Shown: positions 30,305 to 41,117 of the stretch, piece after piece
Layout: each line of letters opens with the position of its first letter
Numbering within the stretch: position 1 is the stretch's first letter
NCBI GenBank assembly: GCA_003194525.1
Contig: NBIV01000366.1
Span: forward strand, 1-56,160
Reading direction: 5' to 3'
DNA from: Gracilariopsis chorda
Taxonomy: Eukaryota; Rhodophyta; Florideophyceae; Gracilariales; Gracilariaceae
Length of the DNA: 56,160 nucleotides
Position numbers and translations under genes: made by a program
Notes under the pieces: generated by a model
The model's input: only the letters and a program-made list of their open reading frames with translations
Told to the model about the DNA's origin: nothing
Databases searched by the model: none

Positions 30305-31546
30305 TGTGTGTGGGAACTGGGAACGTCCGACTGCTAACGAGTTTGCGGCAGGATGAGAGCGGTCAGTGATGACGCTGTGGCCGAAGAGCGTCCCGCCATT
30401 GCAGTTGAGGCCGCCGCGCGCTCATGTTGTGCCTGTATCCGTTGCGCGCGTTTGGCGGCAGAAAAAGGCCCCATCCTCTCGAATTTGGCGCAAAATTTTG
30501 TTTTTGGGAGGCCCCTTTTTCCGTCTGCGACGGGGTGAGGACGTCAGAGGGTTTCGGGTGTTTGGGTGTACCCAAAAGGGTATGATAACCTGTTTTTGGC
30601 TACACCCAAAATGGTAAAAGGGTTTTCAGGTTCGACCCAATGTCCGACGCCGACGTCATGCAGTGCGGAGTCACGACGATCGGCAGCGCTAACAAGCAGG
30701 CTATCCGTAACGTCCGGAATGATCTAGTAACGGTGTGACGTAACACTTTCGGTACTGAGGTGTTGAAATCACCAAGGAGATTTGATATACGTGGGTAGAA
30801 ACAGTGATTTCCAGCTCCAATGACAATATTTTGTTTTCTAATGCTAACTACAGGTATGAATCTCGAAACGTGTAAAACAATTGTTTCGAGAATATGCTGC
30901 AAACATATCTAGAAAACAACTGTTCAAAGGTAGGGAGACTTTTTTCCATTTTTGAATACCGATGATTGATCAACCCAAAAACAAAATTGAGAAAAAACAC
31001 TGGTCTCGTTATTGTGTGCCTTGTCGACGTTTTAAAGCGTAAGATATTTATTGCCTGGAGAAACAAGCTAGTCTAGAAGCTCATCCCTAATTCAGCATGC
31101 AAACGAGCCCATCTTGTTGCAATCAGTACTCTCCACAAAAGATGTTCGTCGCAAACTACGTTTTTGACTTTCTTGATTCGTCGTTTCATATTCTTACATG
31201 AATACAACCTCTTTCCTACTCCAAAAAGCTATCAACTTCCTTTGCAGCTTTGAAACCTGAATAGCTTGATACCTAAGATACATATATTGTTCAACAGACG
31301 ACAGTCCGTAGCTATACAAGTTGCATTTGAGACATTGAGCTTGAGCTGAGTTGTTGGGGACTCTTACCTACACGCAGCATGCTTTTTCAGTAATGATAGT
31401 GATTGGCCCTATATCTGCCTTTTCTTCTATAGCTTGTAAAGTGCTTCTTCTTTGTCTGTGAAACATGAATAAACGATGGCATGTTCAATGATCTAATATA
31501 CGACTTTCAAATTATTAAAACCGGAACAAAAGTAAGAAGAGCTTTC
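30305..31546. other. Intergenic region
   Basis: AT-richer, without a convincing gene. At about 30564-30620 a GGGTGTA/TACCC-type motif occurs in both orientations (TTGGGTGTACCCAA, then TACACCCAAAA). It may be part of the right end of Harbinger-3, but no matching left end was found. Confidence 0.35.
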
Positions 31547-31612
31547 GGCCCTACCACTTTTTCCTGCAGTTGTGACGTCTGCATCTTGCCTGCAGGAAAG
31601 AGTGGTAGGGCC
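31547..31612. repeat. 23-bp inverted repeat, 20-nt loop
   Basis: Arms 31547-31569 and 31590-31612 (GGCCCTACCACTTTTTCCTG... against its complement) match at 22 of 23 positions. It would form a strong hairpin or cruciform. No gene is attached. Confidence 0.85.
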
Positions 31613-31638
31613 GGAGCTTGAGCTGTCACAAAACTGAG

Positions 31639-31672
31639 AATCAAACGTTTTGGTTGTCCAAAACGTTTGATT
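31639..31672. repeat. Perfect 15-bp hairpin, 4-nt loop
   Basis: AATCAAACGTTTTGG (31639-31653), TTGT, CCAAAACGTTTGATT (31658-31672). A third perfect stem, TGGCGCA-gtt-TGCGCCA, follows at 31742-31758. These lie just left of the satellite array. Confidence 0.88.
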
Positions 31673-31836
31673 ATCATTGGTGCAAAGAGTTGGCGAACCA
31701 AAAAAATTCAAAAAATGAACGTGAAGCACGATTTTGGGTGCTGGCGCAGTTTGCGCCAAAAAAAACGAAACCGTGCATGTTACTTATTTTTTAAGGGGTG
31801 CAAAGGTCGTTGTCGCACAAATCCTTAGTTAGCTTT

Positions 31837-32370
31837 AACAAGTAGAAGCGGCCTTCGGCCGCGGGTGGCGCTGCGCAACGCTGCATAGGGGTGGCTTTGC
31901 GGGATCTGCAGGCCGCTTATGCTCGCTAATGCTCGCAAACGACCTGCAGACCCATGAGGGCCGCGGCGCCGAGAGTGAATATATATAATAGAGTAATAAT
32001 TGAGCGCCCATGCGATTGTGAATGGCGCGCACTGCAGTTGTGCATGGAGAGTACAGTGGAATGTAATTGGCCGGCACTGCCAAAATGACTGCAGTGCCAA
32101 CTACTGTGCAGTGAGATGGGTAGCAGTGTTGTAGTGCCAGCCACTGAGCAGCAGCGGCAGTCAACATGCAGCAGCAGCCAATGGGCTCTGAGCTTTGCTA
32201 GTGGTGCTCGTGCTGCTGCTGCTGCTGGTGAATGTTTTGATTGGCGGGGAGGCGTGAAAATTGCATGCACTGAAGATGGCATGCAAGGGAATTTTTTGGC
32301 GCAACGCCTCCTGTCCATCAACAACACCCCCTTCATACATTTTTAAATCATTATAGTACAGAATGGTGTT
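31837..32370. repeat. Satellite unit R1 (about 530 bp)
   Basis: First unit of a tandem family starting CAAGTAGAAGCGGCCTTCG. Each unit holds a GC-rich palindrome (CGGCCTTCGGCCG), a GTGCCGCGGCGCC-like box, a TGACTGCAGTGCCA box with its complement about 70 bp on, a CTG-triplet run, and a GGAGGCGTTGCG box with its complement near the unit end. R1 is diverged but shows all of these. Confidence 0.75.
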
Positions 32371-32830
32371 GAGACAAGTGGAAACGGCCTTCGGCCGTGG
32401 GCGGCGCTGCGCAGCGCGTTGTTTTTGTAGCTTTGTGTATTTAGTAGCGTTCGGAGGCTCTCCGAGCACTTTGCTCGCTTGCGCTCGCAAAAGCGCTCGT
32501 AGAACCACGGGTGCCGCGGCGCCTAGAGTATGCGGAGCCTTAGGGGTTGTGTTTAGGTACCTAAATTGACTGCAGTGCCAGCCAATGATGAGAAAGCGTG
32601 ACAAGTTGCTTTGTGTAACTGGGTGGCACTGCAGTCATTATGGGAGTGCCAGCCAGTAAGCAGGAAGCTTTGTTGCTGCTGCTGCTGCTGAATTTTTTAA
32701 ATGGTATGGAGGCGTTGCGTCAAATGGGCGTTTTGCATGCGCGTAGAGGGGCATACAGGGCGGTTTATTGGCGCACCGCCTCCATTCAATCAAGACCACC
32801 CCCCTCATACGCGTATAAATACTTATAATG
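32371..32830. repeat. Satellite unit R2 (about 460 bp)
   Basis: Second unit, same order of boxes as R1: CGGCCTTCGGCCG, TTCGGAGGCTCTCCGAGC, GTGCCGCGGCGCC, TAGGTACCTAA, TGACTGCAGTGCCAGCCA with TGGCACTGCAGTCA, a (CTG)n run, and GGAGGCGTTGCG with CGCCTCC. The short ORFs inside are chance. Confidence 0.85.
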
Positions 32831-33003
32831 GAGAGATTACCAAGTAGAAGCGTCCTTCTGCCGCGTTGCTTCTGTATCTTTGTTGATTCGGTAGCGTTCG
32901 GAGGCTCTCCAAGCACTTTGCTTGCTTACGCTCACAATACCGCTCGTACAACCCCGAGGTGGCGCGGCGCATGAAGTATCTGAAGCCGTAGAGGTTTTTG
33001 TAA
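32831..33003. repeat. Satellite unit R3, left part (split by Harbinger-2)
   Basis: Matches the first third of R2, ending with TAA at 33001-33003. The unit resumes at 35372, so a 2.37-kb insertion split it. Confidence 0.8.
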
Positions 33004-33087
33004 GCCCTTTTGTACATATTTACATGCACAATTTGACACGAGAAACTGACTGGGGGGGAAGATGTCCATTGGACTTTTTCTAGAAAG

Positions 33088-33940
33088 GTGCCCATTTCAC
33101 GCCAAAGTATAGAAACACAACCTGATATTCCCGATCTTCGCACCAACTTCTGTTCCAAATCGTACGCCTACCCATATACGGCTACTGCCTCAGTTCTCTC
33201 CGGAGCTTTGTCTGGGATAAACAACGATTTTCAATGGTGGGCTTCACAACAGCCCATGATTTGCAACCAAGACTTTGCCTACGTCTCCCAACTAGCTGTT
33301 GACCAGAAAAACGTTCCCACTGCAGAAGAAACCCAAGCAGATGACGACTCCCCTGTTTTAGCTGTCAACAACACCCAAGCAGAGCCCAAATCCAGAATTC
33401 CAATTAAACAAAACTCCGATAACGACATTGCCATTCTGTTGTTCTCAATTATGAAGAAGGCTGGATACGGCAATCATAACAACAGAAACAAAGCCTCAAA
33501 GACTTGTATTATGATTCCGGCAGGCTATCGGAGCAAAGCCATGGCATAAACCGCACTGCCAAACGTTGGCAGAAAAAGTTTACTATAATCAAGCAAGAAA
33601 ACTCTTCTTTTATTTCGAATTTGAAGCAATCTGGCAGAGATAGTGACGACGAAGACCTCTTGAACACTACAGAATTCTTCGAATAAATGCATGAGATGGA
33701 AAGAGTAAAAGCAAGGTACGATTTTCCTGCACAATGTTCTACGGACGAAGTTGCAAGCACTGTCGAATTACCGCCCAAAAGCACGCACAAGCCCAGAAGA
33801 TGTCTCGAGATGATTTGCTTTCCAAGTTCATCAAGTACCAAGAAGCAACCACTGCAAGTTTGATTTCAGAGCTCCGCAAAGGAAACAAAGAAAGGGAAAG
33901 AACGCGCAGCCTTTTGGAACGTTTAGTCGAACATTTCTAG
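33088..33940 (+). pseudogene. Second ORF of Harbinger-2, broken
   Basis: Three open pieces in three frames: 33088-33549, 33504-33686 (RTAKRWQKKFTIIKQENSSF, then DSDDEDLLNTTEFFE) and 33734-33940 with a terminal helix LLSKFIKYQEATTASLISELR. Together they resemble a DNA-binding partner with a C-terminal coiled coil, like the DUF6818-type protein of Harbinger-3. No domain can be named with certainty. Frameshifts make it non-functional. Confidence 0.5.
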
Positions 33941-33989
33941 CTCTCTTTACTCTTCATCAAAAGTATTCGTCATGTAGTAAAGAAGTGCG

Positions 33990-35216
33990 TCACGCTGCTG
34001 GTTTTCCAGCGCTTGTCTCTGCAGTTACTACAGCATTTGGGTCTTCATTCTTCTCGGGAGGTAAATAAGCTTCGAGTTCATCGCCATTATCAGCACTCCA
34101 GTTGTGTAAAACCACACAGGCAAACGTAAATAGAACGATGTCGTCCTCGTGATGAAGTTTGATCCCCTTTTTCAACACTGTGAAACGATGCTTCAGCATT
34201 CCAAAAGCACATTCTACCGGCTTCGGAGTCTTGCTTGCAATCTTGTCCGACGTTCTAAGTACGGGGTTCGCATTTTTCTCCGGTTCAGTGCAAGTATTCA
34301 TCATATTTCGGTTTAGCTGGAAGGCGCAATCACCGATCAAGTATGGTCTCACATGTATATTTGCTATTTTCATATCTGGAATCTCAGCTCCAAGCCATAT
34401 CCCATCTTGGATATTCCTGTACAATCTTGACTGTTCGTAGATTGTAGAATCTCCAAGAACGCCAGGCTTCCCAATATCGACGTACACAAACTTCCTGTCT
34501 GCGGTGACCACTGCAAATAACAGTATACTTGGATACCCCTTATAACATCTGTATTCATATTACTGCTCTTCAGGGCACGACGGCCATTTTATATGGGTCC
34601 CGTCAATTGCTCCGACACAATACGGCAGCCAACTGATGCTCTGAAACCCCTTTAATGCCAGTGCAACGTCTTCCTCAGCAGTAGGAAATCGGACTGTATC
34701 TTTGTGGATCTTCGCAATCGTTCTGGAAATCATTGGAACACTCAAAGACACTGTGCTTGGGCCTATTCCAAGATGAGCAGCTGCCTTCTCGTAGATGCAA
34801 CCACCAGCGTAGAGAAGGAATGCAGCTACTTTCAATTCTGCAGACAAAGTTTTGCAGAATGGTGTATCGTTCGCTTCTACATGTGGACGCAGCTCGTTCG
34901 CATGGCGCTGAAATATTGCGTACGAAACGCAAAAGAGGCTTCGCCACGATGAACTTCCAAGAAATTCCTGTGTGATTGCATAGTCAAAGAACCATGAGGG
35001 AGTGTTTCTTGACATTTTCCATGCTCTTCCTGTTGTGCTACGTCTGTTATCGGTCGTCGACAGAAGGCGCAAAGCGATTGACTGAGTCGGAGAAAGTAGA
35101 GTGGTTGCAATGATCTCTGGAGCATCCTCTTCAGCCACTAGAGCGGCTGCAATGGCCATTGAAAAGCGACAGCGGTGTTCCGCAGTCAAACTTTGTTGGT
35201 TACGGTCATGGGTCAC
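33990..35216 (-). pseudogene. Harbinger-2 DDE transposase, one in-frame stop
   Basis: About 409 codons in one frame, interrupted only by TAA 34560-34562. N-terminal part: WKMSRNTPSWFFDYAIT and VAAFLLYAGGCIYEKAAAHL (helix-turn-helix-like), GIGPSTVSLSV. DDE core: PYCVGAIDGTHIKWPSCP (Asp 1), stop, YEYRCYKGYPSILLFAVV, GVLGDSTIYEQS (Asp 2), YLIGDCAFQL and PVECAFGMLKHRFTVLKKGI (Glu). The C-terminus is acidic. Catalytic residues remain, so a single base change separates it from an open frame. The first codon may be an ATG slightly inside. Confidence 0.85.
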
Positions 35217-35218
35217 GA

Positions 35219-35246
35219 GTTGGGGTCGCTCTCGAGCGACCCCAAC
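35219..35246. repeat. Perfect 13-bp palindromic hairpin in Harbinger-2
   Basis: GTTGGGGTCGCTC, TC, GAGCGACCCCAAC. It lies directly upstream of the transposase reading frame and 120 bp from the right end of the element, so it could be a transposase-binding or promoter site. Confidence 0.85.
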
Positions 35247-35371
35247 ATCAGGGGAATGTTGGACAGAATTTCGTGTGTCCGATGCATGTCGTAAGAAACG
35301 GGAAATCCCCAGGATCAGGGAGATTTTGTACGAAATTCACCGTGTCCTGGGGTAGTGTAGAAAGGGCCTAA

Positions 35372-35651
35372 AGGCGCCCAAACTGATTACAGTGCCGGCA
35401 AATGAAGGGAGAGCACGACACGTGGCTATCTGTAACTGACTGGCACTGCAGTCATTATGGGAGTGCAATCCACTCGGCAGCTAGCTTAGCTGCCGCTGCT
35501 GCTGCTGAAATTTTTAATTGGTACGTAGGCGTTGCGCCAAATGGGAGGTTTGCATGCGCTTAGAGGGCATACAGGGCGGTTTACTGGCGCACCGCCTCCA
35601 TTCAGTCAAGAACACCCCCCTCATACGCATGTAAATACTTAAGATTGAGGT
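35372..35651. repeat. Satellite unit R3, right part
   Basis: Resumes the unit after the Harbinger-2 insertion: GATTACAGTGCC, then TGGCACTGCAGTCATTATGG, a CTG run, GCGTTGCGCC and GGCGCACCGCCTCC boxes, ending near GTGTTGAGACAAG. Confidence 0.8.
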
Positions 35652-35715
35652 GTTGAGACAAGAGAAAGCGGCCTTTGGAGGCTGGCGAGGCTGCGTGCCG
35701 CGGTGGAAGAGTGAA
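35652..35715. repeat. Satellite unit R4, truncated at the Helitron
   Basis: Begins CAAGAGAAAGCGGCCTTTGG like other units but is lost after about 60 bp, where the Helitron region begins. The array continues on the far side at about 42150. Confidence 0.6.
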
Positions 35716-35809
35716 AAACGGAGGTAAGAAGAACCGAAAAAGGGTGGAGAAAGCAAAAGCAGAAACGCGAGGAGTTCAATTCAATGAATCAAGAACGCAA
35801 GAAATATGA

Positions 35810-37307
35810 TTACGGTTGTGGAGGGATGCAGAACTGAATGGCTTCAGGCAGCAGTGGGTTGGCGATGGCCACAGGCATGGGATTAATTGTGTGCTCATTT
35901 GCGGATGTAAGCTGCGGGTCATACAGGAGCAGCACATGGTCGTTCCTTCGAGCGCGTGACAATGCGACATACAACTGACTGGCGCAGAACAAGTTGGATC
36001 GCACGTCCACAACCAAGCCATCCAAGGTCTTTCCCTGTCCTTTTTGAACGGTAGCTGCAAACGAGAGACGAATGGGGAACTGCCTCCAAACCATGCGAGT
36101 ATCCGCGAAAGAAAACTCGCAATCGATACGATGCAGGAGCTGTCGTTCCAGCACCTGTCCGTTCTTGTCAAATCGAGCCACCTGAATCGTAAACTGATCG
36201 ACACTCACGACTACGAACAGCTTTCCGTTGACCACATCAGGATGCAGCACGTTCAAATTGACCATAATTGGCACATCAACCTTCAAGTCCAAGATATGAG
36301 ATGGTACTCCAGTAGGTGCATACTGATATTCAAACTCGAGAACAAAAAAACTGGTGACATCAGGCTCTGAGTTCTTTCCACCTTCACTTTGTACCTTTAT
36401 AGCTGACGGAAGAGTGAATAGTTCAGCAGGAAACAGATCCCAGCGCAGCTGCATTATGTTAGTCGACCAACTGGTTTGTGGTTGCGATGAGCATTTTGCT
36501 GAGATCCACTTCCTCTTTGCGTCTTGTTTTGAGCCAGTTTCACAGGAAATGGTAGGCGGTTTGCATCCTGCAGGTGGATCTGAGTGGTAGTGGAGCGTTG
36601 TTTGACATGATGCTGCATGCAATGGAACGTAACAGTGACGCAAATGCCGGATCATCGGCTTGGCGTACTTGTTCGTTGAGGTACAGCACTTGAAGTGAGC
36701 ACATTGTCCACAGATCACTGTTCCACGTTAACTCGTTGAGAATGTTTGTGTACACACTTCTCATCTTTCCACTTCGCTCGGCCTCCATGTACACCTGCGG
36801 CACCACTGGAAGCAGCTGGGAGTAGTCGCTGGATAGAACGATGTTCAAGCCCCCAAACGGAGGCGGGCTTTTCATTCCACTGCAGAGAAGATCTTTGATC
36901 ACCGCATGCATGGGGTCAAAGAGCTTTCGTGAGAGCATGGACGCCTCATAAAAGACCATCAGTTGTATTTCACTTAGCAGTTCCGCACATTGAGATCGGG
37001 AACCGTACATTGACCAAATGGCTGTAGTGCTGCTTGTGCTGTCTCTAACAGCTACCCCCAGTCCGAACAGGCTATGTAACGTGCGGCCACCATCGTACAA
37101 CGAAACTGCAATGCCTTTTTTAGCAGTGATTTCGGCTAGCATTCCTTCCGACTCAGCGATATCGCAAAAGAGGTTGACCACGTATGTCATTCCGGTTCCT
37201 GCGGTTCCTTGCATAAAGAACACCTTTCCCGGAGTGCTTTGATCGCTCCTGCAGCGCTTGTAGTTGTTCCAATGCGGCAATGACGGTGTCAATGACTTGT
37301 CTTTCAA
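35810..37307 (-). pseudogene. Helitron PIF1-like helicase
   Basis: Starts around 37307. Walker A reads GTAGTGMTYV, where the essential Lys is Met. Walker B reads LMVFYEASML, where the usual DE is YE. Motif LPVVP follows (SSDYSQLLPVVPQ). After the EQVRQADDPAF motif the frame changes near 36450, then PAELFTLPS, PSHILDLKVDVPIMV, NLNVLHPDVVNGK, IRLSFAATVQKGQGKTLDG and the last helicase motif QLYVALSRAR continue to 35810. The enzyme would unwind DNA during Helitron transposition, but the Walker changes rule out activity. Confidence 0.85.
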
Positions 37308-37368
37308 GAGGTTTTAAGGTGGCGTACCTTGAGTGCAACGTTGACGCATTTTACACAAATTGCGCGTC

Positions 37369-38421
37369 TCAAGTTTTCGTAGCTCTATTCGCCTCAGTCA
37401 ATGCTGCACCATCGTGCTGTAGGTGTTGTGAGAAGAAGCTGTAATCGCGAAGCAGCCGTCCACTGTGCCGGTCTGAGATCTCGACCACAGCTCGATACAT
37501 TTCTTGCTTCCGTTGCTGCTCATCACCTGTATGTATGTCGCTGCATAGCGCCTCCCAGTTGTCGACAGCCATTTTCTCTGGGTTGGCGCCTTGTTTGTAT
37601 AGCGAGACAACCAGACGTCGTAGCTCGGAGGGCATGCTGTAGATCTGCACTGCTTCTTGGAACGCAATATTAAACTCGGATCCGTCCGCGAGCAGTCCGC
37701 TTGCAATCGCCATTTTACGATACGTTCCATACTGCTGTCCGTTGAAAGTCCTTGCGTCTTCATAAGAGTTCGAGCCGTGATTCATGAGCAGCAAGCGAAG
37801 AGCAATGAGCTCAATTTCAGACGGTGAAAATCTTCTGATCCTGCCGACGCGCTGCTCGTCTTCCGTGCGCTCTACCACGTACACAGGGAGATCGAAGTCG
37901 TCTTTGGGCACCTGGGTGCTGTTTCCGTCTTGTTGATTAAGCACACGTGCAGGAAGCGTGCGATACCAACGCATCTTTTCAAAATAAGAAAGGTAGCCGA
38001 GATTTGCATACGCTTGGGGCCTGGCAAAGTATCTGTCCATTGTAGACAGCTGCGATGCAGAATAGAACTATTTTGGACTTTTCAGCAGAAATTTGAGCTC
38101 TCCTTTCAAGTAAATGGCCATTCGCTCTACTTTAGGTACAATTTGAACGTGGCAAAACTCAAAAATTGTCTAAGCTGCGTTGACAGTGCCCACCACATGC
38201 GCTCGAATGTATGTAAGAATGTCGTTCTGCACCTGCGGCTCTTGTTGCTGCTCGTTCTGCGTGACTATCTCATTAGCACCACCCACATTGAGCACCACCT
38301 CCTGAGCTTTGGGCTGCTTAAAGGATTCCTTTATCACATAGGCCACTGTGACCCCTCCTTGCGTGCGTTCTACGTTGATATGGGGGTGGTAGATCCTGGT
38401 CAGGGTTGGGTTGTACGGCAT
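37369..38421 (-). pseudogene. Helitron Rep-to-helicase linker region
   Basis: Two pieces in one frame, 38421-38170 (MPYNPTLTRIYHPHINVE, the PYNP...HINVE block found after Rep in Helitrons) and 38040-37369 (MDRYFARPQAYANLGYLSYF, FSPSEIELIALRLLLMNHGS, EDARTFNG). The stop at 38170-38172 and one more at about 38060 separate them, while residues between (KVERMAIYLKGE) still match the family. Same frame as the Rep piece upstream; nonsense codons rather than indels broke this part. Confidence 0.75.
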
Positions 38422-38544
38422 AGTCTTGAGGGTTTCTTGCCTTCTTCTGCGCTAGATCACGCCATTTGAGCCTTCTTCAATGTACGTCTCCGGCACAATC
38501 ATGTTGCTGTCGTATCCAAACCTGCACCAGCCAGCGCGATTCCA

Positions 38545-39862
38545 TCAATAGTACGAGTGGCGATGCCCATGCATGAAACGAATAAGGGCACGCAACGCGT
38601 CGTCCTCACCTGGAAGGGGAACTTCTGCACGAATCAAAACGTGTATCGCGTTAATGTCTTCAATCACACCTCCCTCGAGCCACAAGAGCATACGGAGATG
38701 AGTCACATTGCGTTCTTGAGACTCGAGCTTTGATGCAAGCCCCAGGCACTTCATTCCAAAATTATGCTGCGAGTTCTTCTCCAAGTCCTTCATGAAGCCA
38801 TTGGCGTACTGGTTGTACACCCTTGCAATCAGATCCGGTCGTTCAAACGGTCGAAAGCGGTTACTCTGTCCCGTAAATGCGCCACGATTGGTGGTGTCCA
38901 TCCCAAGGCGCTGGATGTCCTCTCTCCAGATGTTTCATGGTGATTTTCATGAAAAGAGAAGGCAGTATTTTCCGCGTCACTATCGCCTGTACGTCCATGC
39001 GCTTGTTCTTCCAGTATGCTGCTGAGTTGACCGATTCATCGGGCAGAAAGATCTGTCCCATTTGCGTGAACTGGGATGGTGGCACGTGACCGGTTTGCTG
39101 TTGTGCGTGCTGGATTTCTTGCTCTTCTAAAATGTTTGCCAGTTGTTCTTTTTCCAAGAAACGCAGTCGCATGTCCTCAATGTTTTTGTGGGTGTAAAGC
39201 ATCCACATCTGCATGAATGGTCCACTGTTCAAAAGTATGTTGTCTAAGTACGGTCGTCTCTTTGCGTTCTCAGCCCAGGTGAGCTTTCGGAGACTCCACT
39301 CGTTGAAGGTGAGACCTGAGCTCTGCTGTGTAGAGTTCCTTGCGTCCAGAAACAAGCCGATGTCAAACGGTTCGTGTTGGTCGCCGTACGTGTAGAGCAG
39401 AGGGAAAGTGCCTTTCTCTGCCATTTTGGATGTCAGTTTTAGAAATTGGTACCCCATTTGCGCATTTTTTGTGGCATTCGCAGTCGCCTCATCTCCAGAA
39501 TTAGTAGCAGAACCAGCCTTCACTCCTTCGTGCTCTTCTGTTACGGTTCCTTCTACCAAGCGCGGTACTTGAGACTCCACTCTGTACAAGCCAGTCGGAT
39601 CCACGACAAGCGTTCTCACCATGGTTGGCCCCCGACCAGGAGCATCTTCAGGGAGAGAGCCAGCACCTGCAAGAGAAGCACTGAAAGCGGCACTTTGGGT
39701 TCCTTCGTATCCACGTACGACTATTCCCTCTTCTACTGCCTGCATGCTGATATCGACGGCGATCTCTGCAACTTGTTGTTGTTGCTGCGTGCTAAACATG
39801 GATCGGTACCGCTCGCGCACCACATCTGGTTTGGGCTGGATCAAATTGTACAACTTGGGCAC
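38545..39862 (-). pseudogene. Helitron N domain and Rep nuclease, HUH motif lost
   Basis: 39862-38930 encodes the Helitron-like N domain (LTFNEWSLRKLTWAE, HKNIEDMRLRFLEKEQL, AYWKNKRMDVQAIV, LPSLFMKITM). After a frameshift near 38930 the Rep part continues (RPDLIARVYNQYANGF ... LLWLEGG, then DINAIHVLIRAEVPLP) to TAA 38545-38547. The HUH motif expected as PHAHxLLWL is THLRMLLWL, so the second His is Arg. Rep would nick and join single-stranded DNA; this copy could not. Confidence 0.8.
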
Positions 39863-39961
39863 GATGTCTCGTACGTTGATTTATTGAATGAACGCACGAA
39901 AATTGGCACGCGTATAGTGAGATGGATCCAAGGAAGGCGGACCGGTAACCCACAGAAAGCT

Positions 39962-40477
39962 TTAGCGCGTATTGTTCTGGTTCTGCGTGGAGAGAGCGAG
40001 AACTGCATTTCCCTCAAGTCTGAGAAAGGAAGGACTGCCGCCCGTCACAAAGAACATGTACATAAACGCTTGCGTCGTTGGTAAGAGTGTATTCAAGTTG
40101 AGGAAGTGTAATTGAAATGCTCTCAGGCTATAAAGACGGCTAACCAACTCGCTGCTATGCCTTCTGCGGAACGTGACGCCCCATCCTGACATTCTTCTCA
40201 TTCCACAGCATACTCTGGTGGTCTCTTTGCCAAGGAAAACACAACCGCAATACTTGCTGCTATGAATTTTCAATGTCCAGTCCGGATAGGGGCAGTATGA
40301 GAGCGTGTATGAGTGCTCGCTGCATCTTCCGCGTCGCCTTTGACCCAAAGTGGAAAGCGTCTCAAATTCCGGCACGCTTGCGCGGATCGCCAGATCATTC
40401 CACGCTTGAGCTGCCACGAGATCCCACGAATAGTACACGAGATTAAGTCTTCGATCGGAACGCGCAGCAAACGGCAT
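39962..40477 (-). pseudogene. Helitron N-terminal Cys-rich block
   Basis: Contains YCGCVFLGKETTRVCCGMRR, equivalent to the zinc-finger-like C-x2-C...CC segment preceding the Helitron N domain, followed by ELVSRLYSLRAFQLHFLN. Same frame as 39862 downstream; separated by a short gap. The first half shows no clear homology. Confidence 0.6.
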
Positions 40478-40509
40478 GGTCGTATCAAGCTGCTGCTGTG
40501 GCGGCTGAC

Positions 40510-41040
40510 GGGATTAGGAGTGATGTAATCTTCCTCAAATTACATGGGAGCCGGCATCTGCTCTTCTTGTTGTTCAGCCTGTCGCAGGTCAGGCTGCTGT
40601 GGTGGCTGTGAGGGAGCAGGAGTGATCTCATCCTCTTCCACTTCCATTGGAACGAGCGTCTGTTCTTCCTCTTGAGCTTGCAGCATAGTAAGCTCCTGCG
40701 GCGGATGTGAGAGAGCAGGATTGATCGGCAGAGAAGGCTGCAGCGATGCTTGGGAGGGCATGGGAGTGATATCAGTCTCTTCCACTTCGATTGGAACGGG
40801 CATCTGTTCTTCAGGCATCGGTGGGAGGGAGGGAAGCATCGGAGGGGGAGGTATGTGACTCGGACGGTCTCTCACAACCTCCAGAAATCCAGGTATTGGG
40901 CAAGAAGTTGGTAGCGCTGTGGGAATGGAACCACTTGCCCCAGCAACGAACGTAGATGCAGGAGTAATTTCGTCTTCTTCCACGGCTGGAACAATGGTCC
41001 TTGCACATGCGCTCCGCTCTCATTAACTGCCACCTCATCT
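40510..41040 (-). CDS. Acidic repeat segment upstream of Helitron ORF
   Basis: On the minus strand a Pro/Gln/Glu-rich sequence holds four copies of a motif of the form VEEDEITPAPS: VEEDEITPAST (about 40985-40950), VEETDITPMPS (about 40800-40755), VEEDEITPAPS (about 40655-40608) and FEEDYITPNPV (about 40555-40511, just after a stop). Spacing is about 100-190 nt. It may be the N-terminal extension of the Helitron protein. Function unknown. Confidence 0.5.
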
Positions 41041-41117
41041 GGAGCGGGAGGAACTGGTAATCGTCGAGCTCGTACAGCTCCTGGCCTTGCGCCGCTTGAG
41101 TTCACTCATGCCCCTCC

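Larger units (their letters stand above)
33004..35368. mobile_element. PIF/Harbinger transposon Harbinger-2 with TAA target duplication
   Basis: Inserted in satellite unit R3. TAA flanks it on both sides (33001-33003 and 35369-35371), the duplication typical of PIF/Harbinger. Ends GCCCTTTTGTAC (left) and, read from the right, GGCCCTTTCTAC form a short imperfect inverted repeat. It carries a minus-strand transposase and a plus-strand second ORF in convergent layout, as in Harbinger-3. Confidence 0.8.

Noticed and set aside
30540..30625. Right terminal inverted repeat of Harbinger-3
   Set aside because: No matching left terminus was found between 25.5 and 27.8 kb, so the end could not be confirmed.
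32161..32604. ORFs inside the satellite units
   Set aside because: They are not kept in frame between units and arise from CTG/CAG runs.
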